A stretch of 64,000 nucleotides of DNA from Undaria pinnatifida (lineage: Eukaryota; Sar; Phaeophyceae; Laminariales; Alariaceae): contig JABAKD010000023.1 of NCBI GenBank assembly GCA_012845835.1, forward strand, positions 10,829,840 through 10,893,839. Direction: 5' to 3'. The position numbers were made by a program, and so were the translations under genes. This document shows, one piece after another, positions 34,701-44,535 of the stretch (its first letter is position 1; every line of letters begins with the position of its first letter). The notes below the pieces were generated by a model. That model was not told the DNA's origin, made no database searches, and saw only the letters and a program-made list of their open reading frames with translations.

Positions 34701-37700
34701 AAAACCATGGCGCCATATAAAAAAAAACAATTCCATTCTGCGCTTTCCGCTGGCACAATCCTTTCTGGAAATAGATGCAAAATGTGTAGGCAAACTGTTT
34801 AATACTATGAACGTCCACGCACCAAGAAGTTCCATTGGGGGTAAACAACAACACTGTGTCACGAGAAACCAAAGGGTGTTGTGTGTGTGTTTTTTCTGCG
34901 GTTTATCAGCCCCCCTTTATCAAAACAGTTGCACACGTTACACGATAGGCTTATTTTAGGAAAATATGTCCTGGATGATGGGGATCATCAACACGAAGTC
35001 GTCGTCGGAAAGACGGACATTTCTTGTGCTGCTGTTCTCGTATGAATAATAACCTTCCTAGGCCACCAGAGGTTTGCGCATCTGGTGCCCCTTGCCGATA
35101 GAAAAATGTCCCCTTTGGGTGCGTCATGGAGCTTCTCGACCAGCCACCTTCACAAATATGTTGGTGCACCTTCACTCAAGCATTGGCCGAGGCTACAGTA
35201 AAAGGGTTCACTTTTGGTGTTCATTTTGGCGATAGCTAGCGGTCACCCACGCGAGTGTCCCCTCCTTTCCCTTGCGACCTCGAGATTTCGTGATGATATT
35301 TGATATTTTAATGTGCCAATCCGCAATGGAATGGTAAACTACGCTGTATCGCAAAACGCATTTTACCGATTTTGTTTCGCCCGTGAGGTACACACTCACT
35401 TGTTGTGCGCGTGTGGCGAAAGCCCGGTAGCGAGAATGGGCGGTTCCACCCTAGTCCATGTGTCCTTTCGTTCCGACGGAGAGGGCGGGTTGACCAAACC
35501 TCTGCACGAAGCGGCACCAACAGAGAACAACAACCTGTACACTACAATTGTGCGTTTTTTTCTTTCCTGGTTTCGTACAGGTGTACGAAAACACCGTCCT
35601 CCGTGCGGACGCGGGGGCCATCAAGGTTATGGCCACGCCGCAGGGGGATGTCTGCGGGAACGAATGCCGGGCGGGGGATTGCACTGTCAAAGGGTACGTG
35701 TTGTATTGTGCCCCACGTTGGTGGATGCTACCATCGAGGCTGCGTTTTTACATTACAAATGGCTACCAGCGTGCTTTTACCTAGGCCATCTGGTTTGAGT
35801 CGCCTTCTTGCACGGATAGGTTATTCAAGTTCCTTCCTTTGATATAATGTACAGCTCCTAAGGAAAACAGACTAGAAAAAAAAACAGTAGTGCACGTTTG
35901 CCGCATGATGTCTCTCTTCCCCATCCAGATTGCGTGGCGTTCGTGCGTATACCGCTTCTCGTGATGAATACAGTAAGCGACACCCCTTGCCCAACTTATC
36001 CTCGCGACCTCGACCTATCTCTAACAAAAGACATTCCGACCTGTGCTTTGGATTGCAAATAATGCGTGTCGAGAAACAGACTATAGCGTCTAGAGTCACA
36101 CCCAGACGTCCCAGTCACGTACTGACGATAAAGGTATTTAAACATAACTGCACACAACACAACGGACACAACTGCACTGAGATCTAAATGTGATTTAGAG
36201 TGCCGGCTGACGAGTTCTAGTTTGGTGCCCGAATGTCTTTCGTTGGGACGTACGAGAGAATTGAGTTAGCCCTGTTCGGATAACGGGCGTGTGTTAACCG
36301 AAAATAGTCCAAGTGTCATTGTCGGTTAGCAATATGCTTTGTTTTCCTCACCCCGGTCATAAGTTTTCTGAACAGTTTGATATTTTCGTACTGTCAAGAA
36401 GTCAGTTGTCTAGCTGTAGAGAGTACCTCAAATCAATAATCTCACAAACCCAACTTGTGCAACTTTGTCGTAACATTCGACTACCATCATGTAATTTATG
36501 TTCGTCAAGATTGCATAATCTTCATGAGTGTTCCGAACCTGAAGCTATATTGTAGGCGCGGCCGATTTCGCAGCTCTTCCCCGTGATCTGTAGCGAATTA
36601 TCTGGCCCATAACTTGGTCTACAATCAATGGTCACTGACCGCACAATGGAACGACTAGGCCCACATGCCTACGACCCAATCGCACCCCCTAAAGCCGCCT
36701 GCGCGGGCGCGGATAAAATACGTTTTTATCCAAATAAAATGTCGTTGATTGTTGGATTTAGTTTTCCCATAACTAAGGCATGTGGGTTAGTTGTTCGAAT
36801 TGAAGGTTTACTTTATACTTTACTCTAGCCAAGTGCCGGTGTGAGGTTGGTGCGAGGTTAGCGTGAGATTGGCGTGAGATTGGTGTGAGGTTGGTTTGAG
36901 GTTAGTATGAGGTTAGTGAGAGGTTGGCGTGAGGCTAGTGTGAGGTTGGTGTGAGGTTGGAGTGAGGTTGGTGTGATGGTGGTGTGAGGTTGGTGTGTGA
37001 GGTGTAAAGATCCTCTTATGTGAGGAGTTTCAGCAAAACAAAAATGTGATGCCCCTCCAGCGCCGCCAAAGGTCGGACTTGACGCCGATGTAAATTAGTT
37101 ATACGGACGCGTACGCCAACCGTCGAGCGATGCACGTGCCATACAACAGTTTCCAATACGAATAACTGACGGATATTCTGACTCAATCGCGACTTCCTTG
37201 TAGTACATAGATATCAAACTAGGAGTCGGCGACGTATAGCCAGCTAACAAATTAAAAACTGTTCTCTTGCCATTCCGCTTGTCCGCGATGCCCCGACCGG
37301 GTCTTCTTCGTTTGTACAGAGATTACAGCTCCTACTACAAGCAGGACTGGGATGAGAGTTGCTAAACAAGAATGAGCGAGGCGTGGCCGTGGGGATATGG
37401 AGTGGTCATAGCGTCGGCGGCCTTCCAAGAGTTTTGAAGCATTGAGTAAACATCGACGTAAACATCGACATCATTTTTGAACAGCCAGGGGACGGAGAGC
37501 AAGGGGAGCATAAAACCCAATGCACGAGGACGTATGGATCTGCGGCGAAGTCCTTTTTAACAAGGCATAATGTAGGACATGTACGGTCCCCATGACGACA
37601 TCGGTTTACAAGACCCTATCAATGTGGAGTGAAATACACTACTGCTGGTTCGGACAATGATGCGGATAGGGATATATGTACTGTCTTTGTGACTATTCGC

Positions 37701-40125
37701 AATGATAGATAAACTACCCCAACCGCCAGAATCTGACGAGGACGCGGTTTACTCGGTGAGCCTACAGATCGGCAGGGCACGTGATCAAGCTTCCAACCTG
37801 GTCAATGTACGCCATCGTTCGTGCGGAAAGCGAGATGTTTGGCTCCGACAGATTGTGAGGATATCCGGCGATGGAGGCCACGACACAGCAATGCACGGCT
37901 ATGGTGAAGCACATGACAGGGGAGACAACAACAAAACATCGAGACAAGGATTTTTTCGTTTGCGACACAGGTGATTCCAACGACTTCAGCTAGGACGGGT
38001 TTGGTCGTTGTCAGAATCTTGTTGGGACACTGACTTGTACGATATGTCTGTCTCTAACTATTAGACCTCCTGTGGCATGTGAAAGGGCCCTGTCTACTTC
38101 GGGGATGCCGTCATCACCGTTCTCGGCCCAGCCCTCTCCGTCACTGCTCGTAGTGTGCGATGTATGGCAGGATAGGCTTTATTAGCCTTTGAGTCGGCGA
38201 GTGGATGTTAGAACAGCAACACCAACCGATTAGATACACATGTGAACCGATAAGGGTAATGGTTCTCCGAACCTTTGCAGCCTATATTGGCCGCCTGATA
38301 GATGGCGTTGGTCTTTTCGTGGGTGTCAGTCTGGCGAATAGCAGTTGGTCGTGAGCCTAATTCCTATGATTGTATGGTGAATTATATTCTACAACTCTGC
38401 CGCATTGCGACAATTTTGTTAGATATGCCCCTCAGCCGTCGAGATAGCTGCAAGTGCCTGGTTGGCTACTGGCGGTTGAATAGTTGCATGCGGCTGAGTA
38501 CTAGCTGTGTCAATAAGTTGAAAAACATACTCCGCTACCCGGTGGAACAATCGCGCAGAATGTGACATAGTATCAGGGCGTACATATTTTGATGATGTTT
38601 GTCCATACACCAGAAGAAGATTTTCCGACCTCTCAGGCACTGTGCCTGTCATGGTTTTTTTAGCTTCATATGGTGGCCGTCCAGTTTCCGACGCTGACTA
38701 TACGGAGACAGCTCCCCCCATCATGAGCGCTAGGTCATGGAATAGACCGTTCGGTGGTATCACCACGCCGACGGATGGTCGAGGCAGTCCGCACCACCCT
38801 TGCTGACAGGTTGTGTTCTTTGTCATGTATATGGCGCCGATGTCAGTGTTTCCTGTATGATGGCGCTACATGCCCCCGATATATGTTGGGCTATGTATTG
38901 GCTTCGGGCGATAGCTAACGAAAGTGAGAAGGAAAGACCTATCGCGCCAATTTGATGTTCTGGTTACCTTCCATTTAAAGTTTTTACTTTCGCTTTTGCC
39001 GCGGTACAACCTCATCGCCGATGGTAATATATTCATTTTTCCCGGTATACTTTTTGTTTACATCTAACCTCTCAAGTGGGTGTTGTTAGGACATTGGCGC
39101 GGGGGCGCTAGCGCTGTGAGGGGAGGGGGGGAGGGGAGGGGAGGGGTAGTTAACAGCAGCATTGACTGACAGGATAGCAAGGCACTAGCGTTTGTCCAGT
39201 GTCTGTCGGAGATTGCGTCCTATAAAATGTGTACGCAGAGAATTCCGACTGTACTTTTCAGGCTTTTGGGGATGACTCACGTGAGGATTTCCCCATTTTC
39301 CAAATACCCTTAATATGTTTGCAGTATGTCTCACGCTGTGCCCAGGCCTCGGGGGTCATCGCAGCGTCGCGCACAGTATTCGGTTTCTCCACGTCTTTTT
39401 TGTTGGCGACGAAGAGAGCCTCTCTGATGGGGAGGGTCAGAAAAATCAAAAGTACCCTTTCTGTACCCTAGCACGAGTCTGACATTCATTTTTGATTCAT
39501 ATGGCGACAGCGTTCACTATCATTTTTTATGCACCGCATCAGTGCTGCCTTCCTAATTCGGCTGCGTGTTGACGACTGGGCGATATAGCGCTGTTGAAAT
39601 CTCTTCGTACACACGGATAGAATCATCAATTTGGTAGTATGCGGATTAGATGCGATTGCAGCTATAGTCCCGGTTTTCCCGCCTTGCACGAGGCGGAACT
39701 TTACAAGAATAACGACGACTGTACCGAGTATTCAGGGGACGTCCCACATACGCCCATGCGAGTTAAGCAGAACTCGTCTTCACTTTGTTTTCTCTCTCAG
39801 ACGGTTTCGGCTTGTCTATAAATTCGCATTGGCCTTACCAGAGATATAGTATTTCCCGACACACCTCCTGAGTAAGTGGTCTAGACCTAACATTTTGTAG
39901 TAACATGGTATCCCCTGGGATCGTTATTTGATGCTATTCTCCCGTACAAGTCCTCGCACCTCTTTCAAAGCTTATTTTCCTGACGACGACGGGGGTGGAA
40001 GTGTAGCAAGAGTCGCCAACTTTCAGAAGAAGTTGTGTGTCTTGTTGTGCCCTCCTGGATTTAAAACAAATGCCGATGAGAATGATCACGAAAGGCATGT
40101 GCCATTTACCCTTGCACGTTATACG
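19647..40125 (+). CDS. Right-handed parallel beta-helix protein (pectin-lyase-like fold), split gene, partial
   Basis: Five exons (19647-19792, 25497-25641, 26203-26390, 34016-34103, 35581-35693) join in matching phase at GT-AG boundaries, giving about 227 continuous codons. Two probable further exons follow (39662-39761, 40027-40125). The joined protein is a ladder of about 22-24-residue rungs with buried Asn and Gly: I-T-D-N-T-I-K-N-C-G, I-S-G-N-T-I, I-V-E-Y-N-T, I-R-Y-N-T-V-K-D-C, V-Y-E-N-T-V. This is the pattern of PbH1 repeats. Such folds occur in pectate lyases, polysaccharide epimerases and surface proteins. Many conserved Cys suggest an extracellular or secretory location. The substrate is unknown and no catalytic residue can be assigned. 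The first exon with signal peptide and the last exon were not found, so both ends are missing. Intron sizes are 5.7, 0.56, 7.6, 1.5, 4.0 and 0.27 kb. Confidence 0.85.
19793..25496 (+). other. Intron A of the beta-helix gene (5.7 kb)
   Basis: GTAAGT donor and CAACAG acceptor. It contains many short ORFs in every frame, none recognisable. A decayed R5-like segment lies at 21613-21650 (GGCGATTTTGGGTTCAGGAGC) and an inverted one near 25165-25200. Additional exons inside this interval are possible but not needed, since the flanking exons join in phase. Confidence 0.6.
25497..25641 (+). CDS. Beta-helix gene, exon B
   Basis: It enters in phase 2, completing a Gly codon, and leaves in phase 0 at CCCAG/GTCAGG. 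It encodes E-C-V-R-L-K-N, then A-E-I-T-D-N-T-I-K-N-C-G and G-E-G-I-Y-I-G-T-S. The Gly-Ile-Tyr-Ile-Gly stretch is typical where a beta-helix turn enters a loop. Confidence 0.9.
26203..26390 (+). CDS. Beta-helix gene, exon C
   Basis: The acceptor is CTTACAG and the donor GTGGGT. It enters in phase 0 with W-L-H-G-A-D and ends in phase 2. It encodes N-L-I-S-G-N-T-I, then S-E-C-V-D-I-K-E-G-S and N-I-V-E-Y-N-T-C, and later G-C-M-N-I-R-G-D-T-N-V-I-R. It is the longest and most repeat-rich exon. Intron B before it is 561 bp. Confidence 0.92.
27708..28290 (+). repeat. R2 dispersed repeat, copy 2 (longest)
   Basis: This is the most complete of three copies, with all shared blocks plus GCAGGTAGAGCAGGTAGTG short repeats at about 27895-27930. 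It lies in intron C of the beta-helix gene. Confidence 0.85.
33208..33623 (+). repeat. R2 dispersed repeat, copy 3 (3'-truncated)
   Basis: It is colinear with copy 2 through GGAGGGCACTCCATTACAT and then diverges. It lies in intron C, about 0.4 kb before exon D. Confidence 0.85.
34016..34103 (+). CDS. Beta-helix gene, exon D
   Basis: The acceptor is CACCGCAG and the donor GTGAGG. It completes the Arg codon of exon C and continues Y-N-T-V-K-D-C-N-G-V-G-I-R-L-G-G, ending G-L-D-N-D in phase 0. The rung register runs on without a break from exon C, although 7.6 kb of DNA lie between them. Confidence 0.9.
35581..35693 (+). CDS. Beta-helix gene, exon E
   Basis: The acceptor is TTTCGTACAG and the donor GTACGTG. 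It enters in phase 0 with V-Y-E-N-T-V-L-R-A-D-A-G-A-I-K-V and includes V-C-G-N-E-C. It ends C-T-V-K plus two bases of a Gly codon. The Cys-rich end suggests the close of the helix. Confidence 0.9.
35694..39661 (+). other. Intron E of the beta-helix gene (4.0 kb, inferred)
   Basis: It holds an 11-bp minisatellite (36839-37004) and a G-run tract at about 39117-39146. A minus-strand 77-codon ORF (38419-38652) and a plus ORF (37702-37974) are present, neither recognised. Its end depends on exon F being real. Confidence 0.5.
36839..37004 (+). repeat. 11-bp minisatellite, about 15 units
   Basis: Variants of GTGTGAGGTTG repeat head to tail about fifteen times with single-base changes between units. 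Confidence 0.9.
39662..39761 (+). CDS. Beta-helix gene, probable exon F
   Basis: The acceptor is GCGATTGCAG and the donor GTTAAG. It completes the Gly codon of exon E (phase 2) and continues Y-S-P-G-F-P-A-L-H-E-A-E-L-Y, then N-D-D-C-T-E-Y-S-G-D, ending in phase 0. Its phase fits exactly and its acidic, Cys-containing composition looks coding. It carries no beta-helix rung, however, so support is weaker than for exons A to E. Confidence 0.6.
40027..40125 (+). CDS. Beta-helix gene, possible exon G
   Basis: The acceptor is AACTTTCAG and the donor GTATGT. It is 33 codons long in phase 0/0, consistent with exon F, and includes L-C-P-P-G-F-K-T-N-A-D-E-N-D. A C-P-P-G-F element is seen in many extracellular cysteine-rich tails. 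The acceptor choice is uncertain and no downstream exon was identified. Confidence 0.4.
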
Positions 40126-43040
40126 GTATGTCAGGGGTCTGCACGATTTTCTTATTGTGGGTTTCAACTCATGCAGACGTTCACTCCTTTTCGTCGTTTA
40201 TTCCCGATGTTTTTTCCGTTGTGGGTTAGGTGCATGCGCCCCAGTCGGTATTAGGCCGGAGTGTCATGCCGATATTTAGGGGAGCTCCTGGACTACCGGG
40301 ACACGCAAAGTGCGCAGGGTGTAGATATAGAAACTATGGGCTCATTTGGCCGTCTGGGGTTTCAAGGGTATTCTCTCATCTCGAACGCACATTTGCTTGG
40401 ATTGGCTGGACATCGTTTTGTTTTGGCTAGTTGGTATTCCCAGATCGATTGTAGTTTTTTATGGGTTGGTGTGGGTAAGACGGTATGGCATGAGTTGCTT
40501 GCTGGTATGGCTGATCGCTTCGGCCGCATGGTTTGTAGGGCTTGTTGGTTACGCCTGTCCGTTTGGTCAGTTCGTCGGAAAATTGACTATGGTTGATTGG
40601 ATGCCTGATAGGCTGGTCGGTTGGTGTTGTAACTCGTACCGTGGGTTAGTTGGCGTTTTCGTTGGTTTTCATTGGCTGATTATTTGGGTGATCGGTAAAT
40701 TGGGATGCTGGGTTGGTTTATTTGGTTGGTTTGGTTTGTTTAGCCCCGGGGATGAAGTCGTATTTTTAACGCGCTTCCATTGGGTCGGGATTCGCCACAA
40801 GATTGTTGCATTGCTTTTGTCGATTTAAACGACCCGCGATGGGTTCACACACCTGCCATGCATCTTTACGCTTCGGTGGAGCACTGCACGTTTTTTCTGC
40901 ACACCCGTCGAAGTTCTACTCGGAATATTTAATTGGTTTTATACCGATTTCAAAAGAAATCTTCGCAGTGAGGTTTATAGCGTTGTAGATTATAAATCCA
41001 TTCATCTTATCACTTGTGCTTTGTTGTTGAGGTTGGTATTGTGATCAGGTAGATTGATTGCCAAAACGTCGTTCGTCTTCCAATTGTTAGCAGCTCGTGG
41101 TTCCTCGTGCCCATTTAGCTTCGAGGCATCGAGAGTACCTGCGGCAAAAGTTAAACCGTTCACCCCAAAACATACGACCGCAACACTATTCGCACAAAAC
41201 CAAGACGCAGGCAGAGAGTTGTATCGATCTATGCTTTTCCTGCGGGGTGAGTTATTTTCCACACGTCGAACAATGGCTTCTGATTGCGAAAGTCCGGGTC
41301 ACAATGCCAGAGGTGGAGTTATGTCTCTTTGAGAAAGGATGCGGCAGGTGCACGTAACCCAATAAAACAAAGGCTCCAGGTATTGATACGGATCCAATAG
41401 AAATGAGCGTTGAACAATACTGACGTTCTGCGCATGGTAGAATCTATATTGCTCTCCGCTCGCCCGAATTGAGAAACCGTAAAACCTAGTATTTCGCCCT
41501 GTGATAGACTCTTCGTTCTCTGTACATCGCGAATACGCACCATACACAGCATGGTGTTCCTCGAAGGGTTGTACGCTCTGTAATTTTTTGTTGTTGCTGA
41601 GGTTACGTTCAGCGCTCTTCACATTGGGATCGTCACAACATACCGTGGCGTCCTATGCAGTTGTGTGGTTGTTAGGCTTTGATGGTACGCTGCTCCAATC
41701 ATTTCCCAACGCGGTTCCGCCGAGGTTAGCAACGTGGTGTAAAGTAACACGAAGATTGAGGCAATGTCACTGTGAGTAAGACGTGCAAAAGCCACCGAGG
41801 GTGTATGAATAGCACAAAACGATGTTGTAAGAATATAAACAGAAATAGGACGAATCAATATTCGGCGAATCAGAGCCCTCGTGCCCGCCGTATTACTCGT
41901 AATCGAGGGACACATTGCCGTGTCGGAGGCAGTGGTCCAATCTTATGACTTCTCCTGGACATAACATGGCGAACCTGGTGAGAATGTATATGTTAGCTGC
42001 TCGCGAGATACCCGGGGCCCTATATCACTTTTATGATAAGGTGTAATCAACTGGGTCGGAGTCCACGATGTAGGTCCAGCGGCTTCTCCTCCCTGTAACA
42101 CGGTGAACCTACGGGAGCGACATTTTTACACTGCCAAGACACCACCAGAACTGAACTATTCCCCCCGCGACAGGCCACAAGAAAAGCATCTAGCTTCTTC
42201 GACAATAGTGATCCGGGCCAGAGGGCTGATAATTCCGTTACCTTTGACGCGTTCTACGATAGAAGTGCATCGCGTTTTTCTATTGTTCCACATTTTTTGA
42301 TATTATCACCTCCCCAAAAACCTGATTTAGGAGAAACCAAAACTGCCACAGAATGCTAAACCCCATGGCTTTAGGTATACAACGAGAATCACGCAAAAAC
42401 AAATGGTCTATTTCGGACGATTTTGGGCTAAGGATCCCCGTCATTCAGAGACGATTTCGTCCAAAAAAGGTATACTTCTTTCGTAGCACGCGTCCATGGT
42501 TGACCAAAGGGGGTAAGGTTGATGGTTTCGAGATCAGTGATACATGACATCGGTCTCTGCCTCGGTGTAGCATGTTGAACCCACGGATATGCATCGGTTA
42601 TGTAAGCAGCATTGATCCAACTGGTGGGTCTTCTCCTCGAGATATCATGGTGAAACTGGAGAACATGACAGCTTTGGCCGCCCATGAGACCCCGTCGGCC
42701 CCTGATCACCTCGTATACAGAAGAATACAGTCCGCTCTGTTGGCTTTATTAGCTCAGACCCACGCACTACGCCTTATCATATCATGGTTAACTCGGGCAC
42801 ATGTTTTGGCTGTGTCGAGTGCAGTGATCTAAGTCCGAGAGACCTTCCTAGCTGAGGCGCCAATAATTAGGGAACGTGTATGTATTGGGGTTCCCGAAGG
42901 CGCGCTCGGCAGTGTCTAGAGCTCCGAGATGCGCGCAAATATTGACCACTACCTTCGGCAGAGGACGCAGTTCGCTCTGTGGACAGCTGTATGTAGTTCA
43001 GACCCGTGCGCTCTACGCGTTCACTAAAATAGTATACTCT
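40126..43040. other. No supported gene; G/T-skewed stretch and decayed repeats
   Basis: From about 40390 to 40760 the plus strand is very rich in G and T (GGTTGG, TTGGTT). The resulting open frame (40346-40828) is hydrophobic and Trp-rich by composition, with no ATG at its start. At 42300-42470 an R5-like segment (CCCATGGCTTTAGGTA, GGACGATTTTGGGCTAAGG) is present. Pairs of related segments near 41945 and 42625 (CTTCTCCT.GA.AT..CATGG) are further decayed repeats. Confidence 0.4.
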
Positions 43041-44535
43041 AGGTATATATTAAAAGCAAAAATATACCCCAGCTGTGAGATCGAAGATTTTGTCGAAACT
43101 CATCTTTGCAAGCAGTGTGTGATACACCAATCGCGCGTGTTACGGGTTGTGTGTTCTCATTGAGGATATAGGTCGCTGAATCCCCTTACAACTACAGTGT
43201 AGCTATCAAGGTCAACAGGGTACTGTTAGTCAGTCTGTGCGCGTAAATTATAAAACCCGTTTCTGAGGGGGGCAAAATCTGACAGCTAGCTGCGGAGTGA
43301 CTAGCATCCATTTATCAAGTGAATCCTGGAAGTATAACATCCGGTGAGGGGAGGGCGGAGCTTTTAAGGACGTGGGGGCCTGGTTTTGATAAAAAAAATG
43401 CTGGGGTGGGGGGGAGAGGAGGGGGAGAGACGTGCGGGGCAGCTCAGTTCGTGCGTGGAAACTATAAATCCTTCGACGGGATAAATTTGACGGTTTTGGA
43501 AATAATTCACCAGGTTATCATGTATATCCTGCAAGCCGTACAACCAGTGAGGAGAGGGCGGAGTGTTCTGGAGGTAGGGGTAGGGTGGGGGGGTGGGGAG
43601 GTAGGGGCTGGGCGAGGAGGAGGGCGAAGGTGGGCGGGGGGAGGGGGGGAGAAAGGGCTTTAGGCCCCACATATGTAGGGGTTTGTTATACGCGTGGTGC
43701 TAGGTCTAGGCGATGGTGCAGGTGGTGGAGAAAGAGGCGGCGTTGAAGGTGGGTAGGGGGGGCATGAATGAAAGGTACGTCATGGATGGCTAGAATGATA
43801 ATCACGTGATATCAATTGCTGGGTAGAAATGTTTAATACTGTGGCCGAGTTCGATTGTAAGTGGTGCGTTTGAACGAACTGGGCGGAGAACAAAAAAGGG
43901 GGGTGGGGGGTGGGGGGTGGGGAAGGAGGGCGGAGATGAGTTGGAGCTACGGCATGGATGGCTAAAAGGATGCTGAGATGATATCAGCTGGCTGGTAGTG
44001 TTTAATGCTGATGTAGATTTTGATTTAAGGTGGGGCGTTTGAACAAGAGGGATCCGAGGAGGGGCGGACATTTTAACATGTGCGCGGAAACAAAAAACCC
44101 TAAAAGTGGAAGAATGTGACGGTTGCAGCAAGAAGGCACCCCTTTTTATCACCCGCCTGGTACTGTTATTTTTCTAGAAGGTTTGATGTTACATGGGGTA
44201 TGCAACCCAGGTTTTGGGTGTAGTAAACAACGTGTTAAAAGCTTCATAATTTGGTATTGTACATGGATCGAAATATTGAATATATCAATTGATAGGTACA
44301 ATCATGTAGATACCATTATTTCCTGACATCTCTAGTTATAAGAAAGAGATACATATTGCCAAAAACAACAGGCGAGGTGATGTGGTCATGCAATGTCACC
44401 GCCAATGAGCTCGAGAGGAAGAAATGCGAATCGTCAGTGTTTGGAAAGGAGAGTTTGGTGTACACGCGCTCAATTACGTCACTTCGTTAGTCATACTTCG
44501 CTTGGCATAGGTTTGGAGGCGAAATGCAGACATAG
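43041..44535 (-). repeat. R1/R3 composite repeat, inverted copy
   Basis: Read on the minus strand this is colinear with about 60560-62250. First comes the R3 part (GGCGAGGTGATGTGGTCATG at about 44371), then TGCAACCCAG and GAAGGTTTGATG. G-rich runs follow (C-rich on the minus strand), and last the R1 end (AGCTGTGAGATCGAAGATTT at 43073). The match shows that R1 and R3 are parts of one larger repeat of about 1.5-1.8 kb. No coding capacity is seen. Confidence 0.8.

Noticed and set aside
37702-37974. Plus ORF starting M-I-D-K-L-P-Q-P-P with a GTGAGC after codon 18
   Set aside because: The donor-like site is attractive but no downstream exon fits, and it lies inside the inferred intron.
38419-38652. 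77-codon minus ORF inside inferred intron E
   Set aside because: Plausible composition, but no family, splice partner or promoter signal.
40346-40828. 160-codon hydrophobic ORF
   Set aside because: It begins at TTG, and its composition follows the G/T skew of the DNA rather than a recognisable membrane-protein pattern.
41211-41247. Possible micro-exon (E-S-C-I-D-L-C-F-S-C-G) with a GTGAGT donor
   Set aside because: The acceptor lacks a pyrimidine tract and 36 bases are too few to judge.
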